Shown here one piece after another: positions 15,994 through 24,938 of a stretch of 64,000 nucleotides of DNA (positions are counted from its first letter, which is position 1; each line of letters opens with the position of its first letter). The notes under the pieces were generated by a model, which saw nothing but the letters and a program-made list of their open reading frames with translations, was not told where the DNA came from and searched no databases. Source of the DNA: Brevundimonas sp. MF30-B. GTDB taxonomy: Bacteria; Pseudomonadota; Alphaproteobacteria; Caulobacterales; Caulobacteraceae. The DNA lies in contig NZ_CP038440.1 of NCBI RefSeq assembly GCF_004683885.1, positions 2,700,001-2,764,000 of the forward strand. The letters run 5' to 3'. The translations under genes and the position numbers were made by a program.

Positions 15994-16794
15994 ATGAAGA
16001 AGACCCTCGCCCTGATCGCCCTCGGCGCCGCGCTCGCCCTGCCGCTGTCGGCCCAGGCCCACCGCGCCTGGCTGGCCCCCACCGCCACCGTCCTGTCGGG
16101 CGGTGAGGCCTGGGTCGGCTTCGACGCGGGCATGTCGAACGGCGTCTTCATCCCCGACCACGCCGCCATGCGCCTGGACGGCCTGACCATCACCGCGCCC
16201 GACGGCTCGGCGGCTCAGGCTCAGAACAGCCATCAGGCGCGCTATCGCTCCAGCTTCGACCTGCACCTGACCCAGCCGGGCACCTATCGCGTCGCCAACG
16301 TCGGCTCGGGCTTCATGGCGACCTATATGGAGGCCGGCGAGCAGAAGCGCTGGCGCGGGCGCGAAGCCGACTTCGCCGCCGCCCTGCCTGCGGGCGCCAC
16401 CGAGGTCCAGACCACGCGCATGAACAGCCGCACCGAGACCTTCGTCACCCTGGGCGAGCCCAACGACACCGCCCTGGCGCCGACCGGCCAGGGGCTGGAG
16501 TTGGTTCCCGTCACCCACCCCAACGACCTGGTGGTCGGCGAACCGGCGACGTTCAAGTTCGTGCGCGACGGTCAGCCCGCCGCCGACCTGGAGGTCACCA
16601 TCGCGCGGGGCGGCACGCGCTATCGCGACAATCCCGAAGAGCAGACGGTGCGCACCGACGCCCAGGGCGCCTTCACCGTGACCTGGAGCGACGCCGGGAT
16701 GTACTGGCTGAACGCCTCGGTGCGCACGCCCGGCGCCGCCGGCCAGCCGGCCCTGAACGCCAGCTACAACGGCGTGCTGGAGATCCTGCCCTGA
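15994..16794 (+). CDS. DUF4198 periplasmic protein
   Basis: A 266-residue exported protein with a clear signal peptide (MKKTLALIALGAALALPLSAQA) followed at once by HRAWLAPTATVLSGG, the typical start of DUF4198 with a His suited to metal binding after cleavage. The rest is beta-sandwich-like (TYRVANVGSGF, then DLVVGEPATFKFVRDGQPAADLEVTIARGG, DAQGAFTVTWSDAGMYWLNAS). The family belongs to metal-uptake loci and is thought to bind or hand over metal in the periplasm (inference for this member). It follows DUF2271 by 11 bases. Confidence 0.88.
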   Translation: MKKTLALIALGAALALPLSAQAHRAWLAPTATVLSGGEAWVGFDAGMSNGVFIPDHAAMRLDGLTITAPDGSAAQAQNSHQARYRSSFDLHLTQPGTYRVANVGSGFMATYMEAGEQKRWRGREADFAAALPAGATEVQTTRMNSRTETFVTLGEPNDTALAPTGQGLELVPVTHPNDLVVGEPATFKFVRDGQPAADLEVTIARGGTRYRDNPEEQTVRTDAQGAFTVTWSDAGMYWLNASVRTPGAAGQPALNASYNGVLEILP

Positions 16795-16931
16795 GCCGCG
16801 CCGGCGACATCGCCCCGCCCCCGCTGGAGATCGGCGGCGACCGGTCGGAGAACCGCGTCCTGATCCCGGCCCTGAAGGCGCCGCCGCAGCGTCCGCCCAG
16901 CGATCGCGTCTGGACCCTGAAGGGCGAAAGC

Positions 16932-17855
16932 ATGGGCACGACCTGGTCGGTCCGCTTGGTCCCGCCGCCGGGCGAGCGCGAGGAGACCTTCCGCGCCGCC
17001 ATCGATCAGGAACTGACCCGCATCGTGGCCCTGTTCAGCCCCTGGGACCGCCGCTCGGAGATCAGCCGTTTCAACGCGGCGCCGGCGGGTACGTGGGAGC
17101 TGTCGCCCGAGTTCTGGGATCTGCTGAACGCCTCGCTGGACCTGGGCGACGAGACGAACGGCGCGGTCGATCCGACGCTGGGCGCCCTGGTCGATCTGTG
17201 GGGCTTCGGCCCGCCGGGACCGCGCGACGACGCGGCGCCCCTGCCGGCCGACGACGAGATCGAGGCGGCCCTGGCCGTCAGCGGCTGGGGCCGTCTGCGC
17301 CTGAACCGCGACGCGCGGGCGGCGATGCAGCCCGGCGGGACACGGCTCGATTTCTCGGGCATCGCCAAGGGCCACGCCGTGGACTGCGTGTCGGATCGTC
17401 TGACGGCGCTGGGCGCGACCTCGCATCTGGTCGAGATCGGCGGCGAGGTTCAGGGTCGCGGCGTCAAACCCGACGGGCAGCCCTGGTGGGTCGAGCTGGA
17501 GATGCCGGCCGGCACGCCCGCGCCGCGCACCGTGGTCGCCCTGGTCGATGTGGCGATGGCGACGTCCGGCGACTGGCGCCGCGCCTTTCAGGTGGACGGC
17601 AAGCTGTATCCCCACACCATCGACGGCCGCACCGGACGCCCGGTCGACAACGGCCTGGCCTCGGTGACGGTGTTCGACGCCTCGGCCATGCGCGCCGACG
17701 CCCTGGCCACCGCCCTGACGGTCATGGGGCCGTTCGAGGGGCCGGAGTACGCCGAGGCCATGGGCCTGGCGGCCCAGTTCGTCGAGCGCACGCCGCGTGG
17801 TCTGGTGGAGCGCCTGAGCCCGGCCTTCGCCGCCATGCTGGACGAGGGCGAGTGA
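16932..17855 (+). CDS. apbE: ApbE-family FAD:protein FMN transferase
   Basis: The ApbE enzyme transfers FMN from FAD to a Thr/Ser in target proteins. Family motifs seen: MGTTWSVRL at the start, FSPWDRRSEISRFN, GAVDPTLGALVDLWGFG, LDFSGIAKGHAVD, HTIDGRTGRPVDNGL and the Mg/FAD site ASAMRADALATAL, so catalysis looks intact. The first canonical start is ATG 16932 (AAGGG upstream), but the same frame is open back to a CTG at 16791 that overlaps the DUF4198 stop as CTGA. That extension includes VWTLKGES directly ahead of MGTTW, which normally belongs to the ApbE fold. No signal peptide or lipobox is seen in either form. The stop overlaps the next GTG (GTGA). Confidence 0.9.
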   Translation: MGTTWSVRLVPPPGEREETFRAAIDQELTRIVALFSPWDRRSEISRFNAAPAGTWELSPEFWDLLNASLDLGDETNGAVDPTLGALVDLWGFGPPGPRDDAAPLPADDEIEAALAVSGWGRLRLNRDARAAMQPGGTRLDFSGIAKGHAVDCVSDRLTALGATSHLVEIGGEVQGRGVKPDGQPWWVELEMPAGTPAPRTVVALVDVAMATSGDWRRAFQVDGKLYPHTIDGRTGRPVDNGLASVTVFDASAMRADALATALTVMGPFEGPEYAEAMGLAAQFVERTPRGLVERLSPAFAAMLDEGE

Positions 17856-19225
17856 CGACTGAGCCGGAACGCCTGCTCTGGGCCGTCGCCGCCGTCGCCC
17901 TCTGGCTCCTGCTGACGGCCGGCGTCGTCTGGCGCGTGCGCCGAGACCGTCGCCGCGAGGCCGAGCGCGCCCAGGCCCTGGCCGGCGATGCGGGCCAGGA
18001 CGCCGTGCTGGTCGCCTACGCCAGCCAGACCGGCTTTGGCGAGGAACTGGCCTGGATGACCGCTCGCGCCCTGTCGGACGGCGGCGTGGGGGCGCGGGTC
18101 CTGTCCTTCGCCGCGCTGGATCTGGAGACGCTGCGAAACGCGCGCCGCGCCCTGTTCATCGTCTCGACCACCGGCGAGGGCGATCCGCCGGATGCGGCCT
18201 CGGGCTTCGTGCGAAGGGTCATGAGCCAGGACGCCGCCCTGCCCGACCTGTCCTGGGGCCTGCTGGCGCTGGGCGACCGCAGCTATGACGCCTTCTGCGG
18301 CTTCGGCCGGGCGTTGGCCGCCTGGCTGGCCCGCGCCGAAGCCCCGCCCCTGTTCGACCCGGTCGAGATCGACAACGGCGACGCCGGCGCCATCCGCCAC
18401 TGGCAGCATCAGTTGAACCAGATCACCGGGGCGACGTCAGCGCCGGACTGGACCCCGCCGGCCTACGACCGCTGGCGGCTGGTCGAGCGCCGCCTGCTGA
18501 ATCCCGGCAGTCCCGGCGGCGAGGCTCACCATCTGGCGTTCGAGCCGGTCGGCGCCGCGCCGGACTGGGCGGCCGGCGACATCGCCGAGATCGGCGTGCC
18601 GGCGCGCGACGGCCAGGCCCCCGCCTCGCGCGAATACTCCGTCGCCTCCCTGCCCGCCGACGGCCGCGCCGAGTTCCTGATCCGCCTGATGCATCGACCC
18701 GACGGGACGCCGGGCCTGGCGTCCGGCTGGCTGACCCAGACGATCCAGCTGGGCGACGAGATCGACCTGCGCATCCGCGCCAACCGCGGCTTCCACGCCC
18801 CGCCGCCCGGCGCGCCTATGGTCCTGATCGGCAACGGCACGGGCATCGCCGGCCTGCGCGCCCATCTGAAGGCCCGCGCCGCCCAAGGCCAGCCCGCCGA
18901 CACCTGGCTGCTGTTCGGCGAGCGCACCCGCGCCCATGACGCCTTCTACGACGACGAACTACAGGCCTGGCTGGCTGCGGGCGTGCTGACTCGGCTGGAC
19001 CGCTGCTTCTCGCGCGACGGGGCCGAGCGGACCTATGTCCAGGCTCTGGTCGCCGAACACGCCCGCCCCCTCGCCGACTGGGCCGAGCGCGGCGCCTTCA
19101 TCTATGTCTGCGGCAGCCTGGAAGGCATGTCGCGCGGCGTGCATGCGGCGCTGCAGGCCGTGCTGGGCGAAGTGGGGCTGCAGGCGCTGACCGAGGCAGG
19201 GCGATACAGGCGCGACGTCTACTGA
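17852..19225 (+). CDS. Membrane-anchored flavodoxin/FNR-type reductase (CysJ-like)
   Basis: The 457-residue protein has an N-terminal TM helix (about residues 8-28) followed by RVRRDRRR, which places the rest in the cytoplasm. Next is a flavodoxin domain (VLVAYASQTGFGEELA, STTGEGDPPD, LALGDRSYDAFCGFG), then a ferredoxin-NADP reductase-like part with REYSVASL for FAD and GNGTGIAGLRAHL and FIYVCGSLEGMSRGV for NADPH. It resembles the flavoprotein of sulfite reductase but here sits with PepSY and ApbE genes, so it likely feeds electrons from NADPH to the membrane. A TGAT tetrapeptide lies in the linker after the flavodoxin domain (18416-18436, NQITGAT). The start GTG overlaps the apbE stop. Confidence 0.9.
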   Translation: MTTEPERLLWAVAAVALWLLLTAGVVWRVRRDRRREAERAQALAGDAGQDAVLVAYASQTGFGEELAWMTARALSDGGVGARVLSFAALDLETLRNARRALFIVSTTGEGDPPDAASGFVRRVMSQDAALPDLSWGLLALGDRSYDAFCGFGRALAAWLARAEAPPLFDPVEIDNGDAGAIRHWQHQLNQITGATSAPDWTPPAYDRWRLVERRLLNPGSPGGEAHHLAFEPVGAAPDWAAGDIAEIGVPARDGQAPASREYSVASLPADGRAEFLIRLMHRPDGTPGLASGWLTQTIQLGDEIDLRIRANRGFHAPPPGAPMVLIGNGTGIAGLRAHLKARAAQGQPADTWLLFGERTRAHDAFYDDELQAWLAAGVLTRLDRCFSRDGAERTYVQALVAEHARPLADWAERGAFIYVCGSLEGMSRGVHAALQAVLGEVGLQALTEAGRYRRDVY

Positions 19226-20859
19226 GACCTGGCGTCGTCCGAGCGCGCACGCACCTGGCCGAACTCGGACGTCGGCTTCCAGCCCGGCCAGTCGCTGCCG
19301 TTGGCCAATTCCAAGCCCAGGCGATAGAGCAGCGTCAGGTTCTCGACCGCAGACGTCAGGTCCCAGTCGGCCGACCATTCGTCGCTAGGGCGGTGATAAT
19401 CGGCGGCGAACTTGGCCTGCCAGGCCGCCAGGCCCGCCTCGCGTCCGCCCTCCACCCAATCGACGCCGTGCCACGGCATCAGGGCCGGCACGCCGGCGCG
19501 TGCAAAGGGGAAGTGGTCGGAGCGGTAATAGAAGTTCTGCTCAGGCTGGCGGTCGTCGGTGACGTAGCGGCCCTGCGCCTCCGCCAAGACGGCCAGCCGG
19601 TCTTCCAGCTCGTTCTGGCCCTTGCCGAAGATGGCCACATCGCGGGTCGACGGCGACAGGGGCAGCATGTCGATGTTGATGTTGGCCACCGTCGTCTCCA
19701 GCGGCCACACCGGATCGGCGGCATAGGCGTAGGCACCCAGCAGGCCCATTTCCTCGGCGGCCATGTGGGCGAAGACGAAGCTGCGCTCGGCCGGGCCGGC
19801 GGCCTTCAGCTGGCGCGCCATCTCCAGCACGCCGATGGTGCCCGAGGCGTTGTCCCAGGCGCCGTTGAAGATCTTGTCGTCGCCGGGCGCATCCTCTTCG
19901 ACGCCGACGTGATCCCAGTGGGCGGAATAGACGATGGTCTCGTTCGGCCGCGTCGTGCCGGGGATCCGGGCCAACAGGTTGTGGGTGCGCAGGCTGTCGA
20001 TGGTCTCGGCCGTCGCGACCGACAGGGCGACACCCTCCAGCGCCGTCGCCTTGAACTGGCCCGACGCCGCCTGGGCGCGCAGGGCCGCCAGGTCCAGTCC
20101 TGCGGCCGCGCCCAGGGCCTGGGCCGTGTCGCGGTTGATCGCGCCCGTGAACTCCAGATCGGCCGCGCCCGGCGTCAGGGTGCGCTGGCGGGCGTTGAAC
20201 TGGGCCTGGCGCGTCCAGGCGGCGTCGCCCGCGCCCGCATCGACTACGGTGATGACGCCGACGGCGCCCCGGCGCTTGGCCTCATCGCCCTTGTAGGCGG
20301 CGGACTGGTAGTTTGTGGCGTAGGCGCCGTTGAACAGCTCGCCGTCGGGCTCGCCCGCCAGGACCAGGACGATCTTTCCGGTGACATCGACGCCGCCATA
20401 GTCGTCCCAGTTGCGCTCGGGCGCGGTGATCCCGTAACCGGCGAAGACCAGGCCGGCGTTCTGAATGGCGGCGCGGCCGTCGTTTGATACGGCGCGCAGA
20501 TTGATGTCGGAGCCCGGCGTCAGGGCCTTGGCCGCGCCGTCCGGCCCGCTCCAGCTAACCGAGGTCGAGCCCTCGACGGGGGTGAAGCGTTTCAGGTCGA
20601 TGGGCTGCAGCCACTGACCGTTCGGCCCGCCGGGCTCCAGCCCCATCGCTTCGTACTGCGCTTGAAGGAACTCCAGCGTCAGGCGCTCGCCGTCGGTGCC
20701 CGGATAGCGCCCCTGGAACGCGTCGGCGCTGATCGTGCGGATTTCGTCGCTGATGCGCTGGGCCGAGAAGTCCTGGGCCGAGACCGCGCCGGCGGCGAGC
20801 AGCAGCGCCACGGCGGCGGCGGCGGCGCTCAGACGGCGGGCGAAGGCGGTGCGGGGCAT
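19219..20859 (-). CDS. M28 family zinc aminopeptidase, exported
   Basis: A 546-residue protein with a signal peptide (VALLLAAGAVSAQ). A PA-like insertion (GLVFAGYGITAPERNWDDYGG, VTGKIVLVLAGEP) lies at about residues 130-270, and an M28 metallopeptidase domain follows. Probable zinc ligands are H in YSAHWDHVG, D in AWDNASGT, E in MAAEEMGLLG (catalytic Glu adjacent), D in NINIDMLP and H in YHRPSDEW. It would trim peptides in the periplasm or outside. Its closest relative in the window is the next gene upstream, 20954-22600, so the two look like a tandem duplication. The 3' end overlaps the reductase gene by seven bases. Confidence 0.92.
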   Translation of the reverse strand: MPRTAFARRLSAAAAAVALLLAAGAVSAQDFSAQRISDEIRTISADAFQGRYPGTDGERLTLEFLQAQYEAMGLEPGGPNGQWLQPIDLKRFTPVEGSTSVSWSGPDGAAKALTPGSDINLRAVSNDGRAAIQNAGLVFAGYGITAPERNWDDYGGVDVTGKIVLVLAGEPDGELFNGAYATNYQSAAYKGDEAKRRGAVGVITVVDAGAGDAAWTRQAQFNARQRTLTPGAADLEFTGAINRDTAQALGAAAGLDLAALRAQAASGQFKATALEGVALSVATAETIDSLRTHNLLARIPGTTRPNETIVYSAHWDHVGVEEDAPGDDKIFNGAWDNASGTIGVLEMARQLKAAGPAERSFVFAHMAAEEMGLLGAYAYAADPVWPLETTVANINIDMLPLSPSTRDVAIFGKGQNELEDRLAVLAEAQGRYVTDDRQPEQNFYYRSDHFPFARAGVPALMPWHGVDWVEGGREAGLAAWQAKFAADYHRPSDEWSADWDLTSAVENLTLLYRLGLELANGSDWPGWKPTSEFGQVRARSDDARSQ

Positions 20860-20900
20860 GACGTCGGTCTCCAGCGCGGTATGCGGCCGGAAACCTTCTA

Positions 20901-20924
20901 GGGCGAGGCCGCCTGGCCTCGCCC
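20901..20924. terminator. Hairpin between the two M28 peptidase genes
   Basis: A 10-bp stem GGGCGAGGCC/GGCCTCGCCC closes a 4-base loop. The T-rich tail (CTTACTTTTT) is on the plus strand, although both flanking genes are on the minus strand. It may terminate or attenuate reading between the two genes; strength on the minus strand is uncertain. Confidence 0.45.
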
Positions 20925-20953
20925 CTTACTTTTTCGTCATGTTCGTTCGTGGG

Positions 20954-22600
20954 TCAGCGGCGTGCGGCGGCGCTGACCTCACGCGCCGGGCCAAACTCCG
21001 AACCCGGCTTCCAGCCCGGCCAGTCGCGGCTGTTAGCCAGGGCCAGACCCAGATCGTGGATCAGCTGCAAGTCCTCGACCTGGCCGCTCAGATCCCAGTC
21101 GGCCGACCATTCATCGGCGGCTTGGTGATAGCGTTTGGCTCCGTACTCCTGACGCGCTGCGAGACGTTCGGCGATCGGCTCGTCGCGGAAGTCGCCTGCC
21201 GATCCGACATAGCCCATGGGCACGCCGCGCTTGGCCAGGGGGAAGTGGTCCGAGCGGAAATAGCCGCCGCCCGCGCCGCTGTCCGGCGCGACGGTGCGGC
21301 CTTGGGCCGAGGCTGCGGCGGCGATCCGCTCGTCCAGCTCGGACTGCCCCTGCCCCACCGAACTGATGGCGGTGGTACGGCCATAGACATTCATGGAATC
21401 GACGTTGAAGCCGCCGGCGGTCGTCTCCAGCGGATAGATCGGGTTGGCGGCGTAATATTCCGAACCCAGCAGGCCGCTTTCCTCCGCAGTGAAGCTGATC
21501 ATCACGATCGACCGCTCCGGGCGCGGCCCGGCGGCGAAGACGCGGGCCAGCTCCAGCAGGCCAGCCGTACCCGTGGCGTTGTCCACGGCGCCGTTGAAGA
21601 TGCGATCGCCCGTCTCGTCGGGATCGCCCACGCCGATGTGGTCCCAGTGGGCGGTGTACAGGACGGTCTCGTCCGGATGGGTGCGGCCCGGCAGGCGGGC
21701 GATGACGTTGCGCGTCGTGATCTGCGAGGTGGCCACGTCCATGCGGGCGTCCAGCGTGGCGTCCGCCAGGGCGACCGGCTGGAAGTCGCGGCTGCGCGCC
21801 TGGACCTTCAGCTGCTCGAAATCCTGGCCCGCGCGGCGGAACAGCTCAACCGCCAGATCGCGCTGGATCCAGCCTTCCAGCGGGATCCGTTCGGCCGAGG
21901 CGTTCTGGCGCAGGATGTCGAACTGCGGGCCCGACCACGAGTTGGTCACCGTCTGCCATCCATAGGAGGCAGGCGCCGTCTCGTGGACGATCAGGACGCC
22001 TGCGGCGCCCTGGCGCGCAGCTTCCTCGTACTTGTAGGTCCAGCGGCCGTAGTAGGTCATGGCCCGGCCGTTGAAGGTGTTCAGCTCGGGCTGTTCGAAA
22101 TCGGGATCATTGACCAGGACGACCAGGATCTTGCCCCGCATGTCCTGGCCCTTGAAGTCGTCCCACTGGCGCTCAGGCGCTTTGACGCCATAGCCGACGA
22201 AGACCAGCGGCGCGTTCGTCAGGTTCACTGAGGCGCCCGGCAGGCGGGTCGAGAAGACGGCCTCGCGGCCCTGGGTCAGGTCCTGCGACCATCCGCCGAC
22301 CGTAAGCCGGCCGCGCGCGTTCGAGGCGGTGAAGCGGTTCAGCGTCACGTCCTGGGTCCAGCCGCCGTTCTCGCCGCCGGGCTGGAAGCCGGCCGCCGCG
22401 TACTGCTCGCTCAGATAAGCCACCACCTTGTCCTCGGCCGGCGTGGCGATGCCGCGGCCCTCGAAGCTGTCGTCGGACAGGATGCGGGCGTGCTCGGACA
22501 GGCGCGCGGCGTCGAAGGCGGGGGCCTGGCCCGAGCCCGGGCCGGTGGCGCAGGCCGCCAGCAGCAGACTGGACGCCAGGGCGGCGACGGTGAAACGCAT
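20954..22600 (-). CDS. M28 family zinc aminopeptidase, lipoprotein
   Basis: The 548-residue paralog of the gene at 19219-20859 shares the same order: PA-like part (LVFVGYGVKAPERQWDDFKG, MRGKILVVLVNDP) then M28 domain with ligands in YTAHWDHIG, AVDNATGT, FTAEESGLLG, NVDSMN and YHQAADEWSADWD. It differs in being a lipoprotein: the signal ends in the lipobox LLAAC (LASSLLLAAC). Start 22600 is chosen because it begins this signal and has GAGG upstream; an in-frame start at 22669 would add a non-signal leader. Both enzymes end in a similar DWPGWKPxSEFG segment. Confidence 0.92.
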   Translation of the reverse strand: MRFTVAALASSLLLAACATGPGSGQAPAFDAARLSEHARILSDDSFEGRGIATPAEDKVVAYLSEQYAAAGFQPGGENGGWTQDVTLNRFTASNARGRLTVGGWSQDLTQGREAVFSTRLPGASVNLTNAPLVFVGYGVKAPERQWDDFKGQDMRGKILVVLVNDPDFEQPELNTFNGRAMTYYGRWTYKYEEAARQGAAGVLIVHETAPASYGWQTVTNSWSGPQFDILRQNASAERIPLEGWIQRDLAVELFRRAGQDFEQLKVQARSRDFQPVALADATLDARMDVATSQITTRNVIARLPGRTHPDETVLYTAHWDHIGVGDPDETGDRIFNGAVDNATGTAGLLELARVFAAGPRPERSIVMISFTAEESGLLGSEYYAANPIYPLETTAGGFNVDSMNVYGRTTAISSVGQGQSELDERIAAAASAQGRTVAPDSGAGGGYFRSDHFPLAKRGVPMGYVGSAGDFRDEPIAERLAARQEYGAKRYHQAADEWSADWDLSGQVEDLQLIHDLGLALANSRDWPGWKPGSEFGPAREVSAAARR

Positions 22601-22676
22601 GAGGACCCTCTCGGACGGCGAAAACGAGGCCGCGACCCTAGCCCGTTTTCCTCCCCTGTCGATGCGCAACGGGCAC

Positions 22677-22707
22677 GAAAAACCCGCCGGAGCGGGCTCC
22701 GGCGGGT
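22677..22707 (-). terminator. Rho-independent terminator of the petABC operon
   Basis: On the minus strand an 11-bp perfect stem (ACCCGCCGGAG/CTCCGGCGGGT, 4-base loop) runs into TTTTT. It begins about 25 bases after the cytochrome c1 stop. Confidence 0.9.
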
Positions 22708-22732
22708 CGATCGTTCAGCGGTGGGCCGTAGC

Positions 22733-23608
22733 TTAGTGCGCCACGCCTTTCCATATCCGGCGATAGCTGGCGTAGGTCAGGCCCGCGAACAGGAACAGGA
22801 AGATCAGCACGCCGACGCCGGCCTGCTTGCGCTCAACCATCTTGGGCTCCGAGGCCCAGGCGATGAAGGCGGCGACGTCCTTGGACATCTGATCGACCGT
22901 GGCCTCGGTTCCGTCGTCGTAGGTGACCTGGCCGGCCGCAAGCGGATTGGGCATGGCGATGAAGCCGCCATAGGGCACGTGGTCCGGATCGCCGGTCCAG
23001 AACGGCGTCATGTCGCCGGCCATATAGGGGTTGTAGTGCTGGCCCGGGGCCATCTGCAGACCCGCCGGCGGGTCAACGTAGCCCGAGAGCAGCGAGTAGA
23101 TGTAGTTGGCGCCGTCGTGGCGCGCCTTGGCCATGACCGAGAGGTCCGGCGGATGCGCTCCACCGTTCGCGGCGGCCGCAGCCGTAGCGTTCGGATAGGG
23201 GTTGGGGAAGCGGTCAGCGGTCGTGCCGTCGCGCATCATCGCTTCGCCGGTCTCGCTGTCGATGTCGGCGATCTGGGCCTCGGCGGCCAGGGCCTTCACG
23301 ACCGGGTTGTCGTTCGGGTTCGGATAGCGCGAATCCCAGAACGGCCCGTGCTTGTCGCCCAGGTTGCGGAAGTACAGCATGTCCATGCCGTGGCAGGACG
23401 CGCAGACTTCGCGATAGACCTTGTAGCCGCGCTGCAGCTGGCCCTGATCGAAGGTGCCAAACGGACCTTCGAAGCTGAAGCCGGCGTGGCGCGGGTGCTT
23501 GGCGGCGCCGGCGGCCATGGCCGGGGCTGAGACCGCCACCACGCCTGCGGCGGCCACGAGGGAGACGATGATCTTGCGCATGGTCGAAGCGGTTTTGTTG
23601 ACAGTCAT
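22733..23608 (-). CDS. petC: Cytochrome c1 of the bc1 complex
   Basis: The 291-residue haem subunit of ubiquinol:cytochrome c oxidoreductase. It has an N-terminal signal (VSLVAAAGVVAVSAPAMAA), the haem c site CASCHG at about residue 70, the conserved region RFPNPYPNATAA with the candidate sixth-ligand Met in a later segment (LQMAPGQHYNPYMAGDMTPFW), and a C-terminal TM anchor (GVLIFLFLFAGLTYASYRRIW). The start ATG 23608 lies five bases after petB; an in-frame ATG at 23581 is an alternative. The open frame upstream through petB is chance, not a fusion. Confidence 0.95.
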   Translation of the reverse strand: MTVNKTASTMRKIIVSLVAAAGVVAVSAPAMAAGAAKHPRHAGFSFEGPFGTFDQGQLQRGYKVYREVCASCHGMDMLYFRNLGDKHGPFWDSRYPNPNDNPVVKALAAEAQIADIDSETGEAMMRDGTTADRFPNPYPNATAAAAANGGAHPPDLSVMAKARHDGANYIYSLLSGYVDPPAGLQMAPGQHYNPYMAGDMTPFWTGDPDHVPYGGFIAMPNPLAAGQVTYDDGTEATVDQMSKDVAAFIAWASEPKMVERKQAGVGVLIFLFLFAGLTYASYRRIWKGVAH

Positions 23609-23613
23609 CGCGC

Positions 23614-24921
23614 TCAGACCTTCTCGGCGGCGACAGGGTCGGAGCCCGGCAGGACCGGCTCGGAGATGGTCGCGGGGATCGGCAACGGTTTCTCCCTCAA
23701 TCCGACCACCGGCATGATGATCAGGAAGAAGACGAAGTAGTAGATCGTCAGGAAGCGCGTGGCCCACAGATAGGTGTTCAGGTCGCCGTCGATCAGGGTG
23801 AAGGTGGTGAAGTTGCCGATCACCGGGGCGTCCGGCAGCTGGGCCCCGCACCAGCCGAGGCCGAAGCAGACGAACAGGAAGATGATGAAGAAGGTCTTCA
23901 TCGTCGGCCGGTAGCGCATCGAGCGCACCTTGGACGTATCCAGCCAGGGCAGGATGAACAGCACGCCGATCGCCGCGAACATGGCGACCACGCCGCCGAA
24001 CTTGTCCGGCACCGCGCGCAGCACCGCGTAGAAGGGCAGCATGTACCACTCGGGCACGATGTGCGCCGGCGTCTGCAGCGGGTTGGCCGGGATGTAGTTG
24101 TCGGCGTGGCCCAGGGCGTTCGGCATGAAGAAGACGAAGATCGCGAACAGGATCAGGAACAGGATGATCGCGAAGCCGTCCTTGACCGTGAAGTACGGAT
24201 GGAACGGGACCATGTCCTTCTTGGCGCGATCCTTGGGGATCAGGATGCCGACGGGGTTGTTCTGACCGGCGTGGTGCAGGGCCCACAGGTGCAGCACCAC
24301 GCAGCCGGCGATGACGAACGGCAGCAGATAGTGCAGCGAGAAGAAGCGGTTCAGCGTGGCGTTGTCGATAGCCGGGCCGCCGCGCAGCCAGATCAGGATC
24401 GGCTCGCCGACGAAGGGCACCGCCCCGATCAGGTTGGTGATCACCTCGGCGCCCCAGAAGGACATCTGACCCCAGGGCAGGACGTAGCCCAGGAAGGCGG
24501 TGGCGATCATCAGGAAGAAGATCAGGCAGCCGACGATCCAGATCATCTCGCGCGGCGCCTTGTAGGAGCCGTAGTACAGCCCCCGCAGCATGTGCAGATA
24601 GACCGCGATGAAGAACATCGACGCGCCGTTGGCGTGGACGTAGCGGATCAGCCAGCCGCCGTTCACGTCGCGCATGATGCGCTCGACCGAGGCGAAGGCC
24701 ATGTCGACGTGCGGCACATAGTGCATGGCCAGAACGATGCCGGTGACGATCTGCGTCACCAGGCACAGGGCCAGGATGCCGCCGAAGGTCCACCAGTAGT
24801 TCAGGTTCTTGGGCGTCGGCAGCGACATGTAGTCGGCGCCGAAGCGGACGATCGGAAGGCGGCTGTCCAGCCACTTCTCGACGCCGGTCTTGGGGACGTA
24901 GGTGCTCTCGTGATCGCTCAT
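23614..24921 (-). CDS. petB: Cytochrome b of the bc1 complex
   Basis: The 435-residue membrane subunit that holds haems bL and bH and the Qo and Qi sites. The haem-ligating His pairs are in [21 protein letters not shown] and in [21 protein letters not shown]. The Qo motif appears as [10 protein letters not shown]. Eight or so TM helices are visible, ending with [18 protein letters not shown]. It lies between petA and petC in the usual order, 17 bases after petA. Confidence 0.97.
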   Translation of the reverse strand: MSDHESTYVPKTGVEKWLDSRLPIVRFGADYMSLPTPKNLNYWWTFGGILALCLVTQIVTGIVLAMHYVPHVDMAFASVERIMRDVNGGWLIRYVHANGASMFFIAVYLHMLRGLYYGSYKAPREMIWIVGCLIFFLMIATAFLGYVLPWGQMSFWGAEVITNLIGAVPFVGEPILIWLRGGPAIDNATLNRFFSLHYLLPFVIAGCVVLHLWALHHAGQNNPVGILIPKDRAKKDMVPFHPYFTVKDGFAIILFLILFAIFVFFMPNALGHADNYIPANPLQTPAHIVPEWYMLPFYAVLRAVPDKFGGVVAMFAAIGVLFILPWLDTSKVRSMRYRPTMKTFFIIFLFVCFGLGWCGAQLPDAPVIGNFTTFTLIDGDLNTYLWATRFLTIYYFVFFLIIMPVVGLREKPLPIPATISEPVLPGSDPVAAEKV

Positions 24922-24938
24922 GTGTCTCGCGTCCGTCC

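Noticed and set aside
20735..22231. Long open frame opposite the second M28 peptidase.
   Set aside because: No domain, no signal, low-complexity composition; it is a shadow of the peptidase gene.
23609..24874. Cytochrome c1 frame continuing upstream through cytochrome b, considered as a fusion.
   Set aside because: The added part is the cytochrome b gene read in a wrong frame; the signal peptide of c1 begins at 23608.
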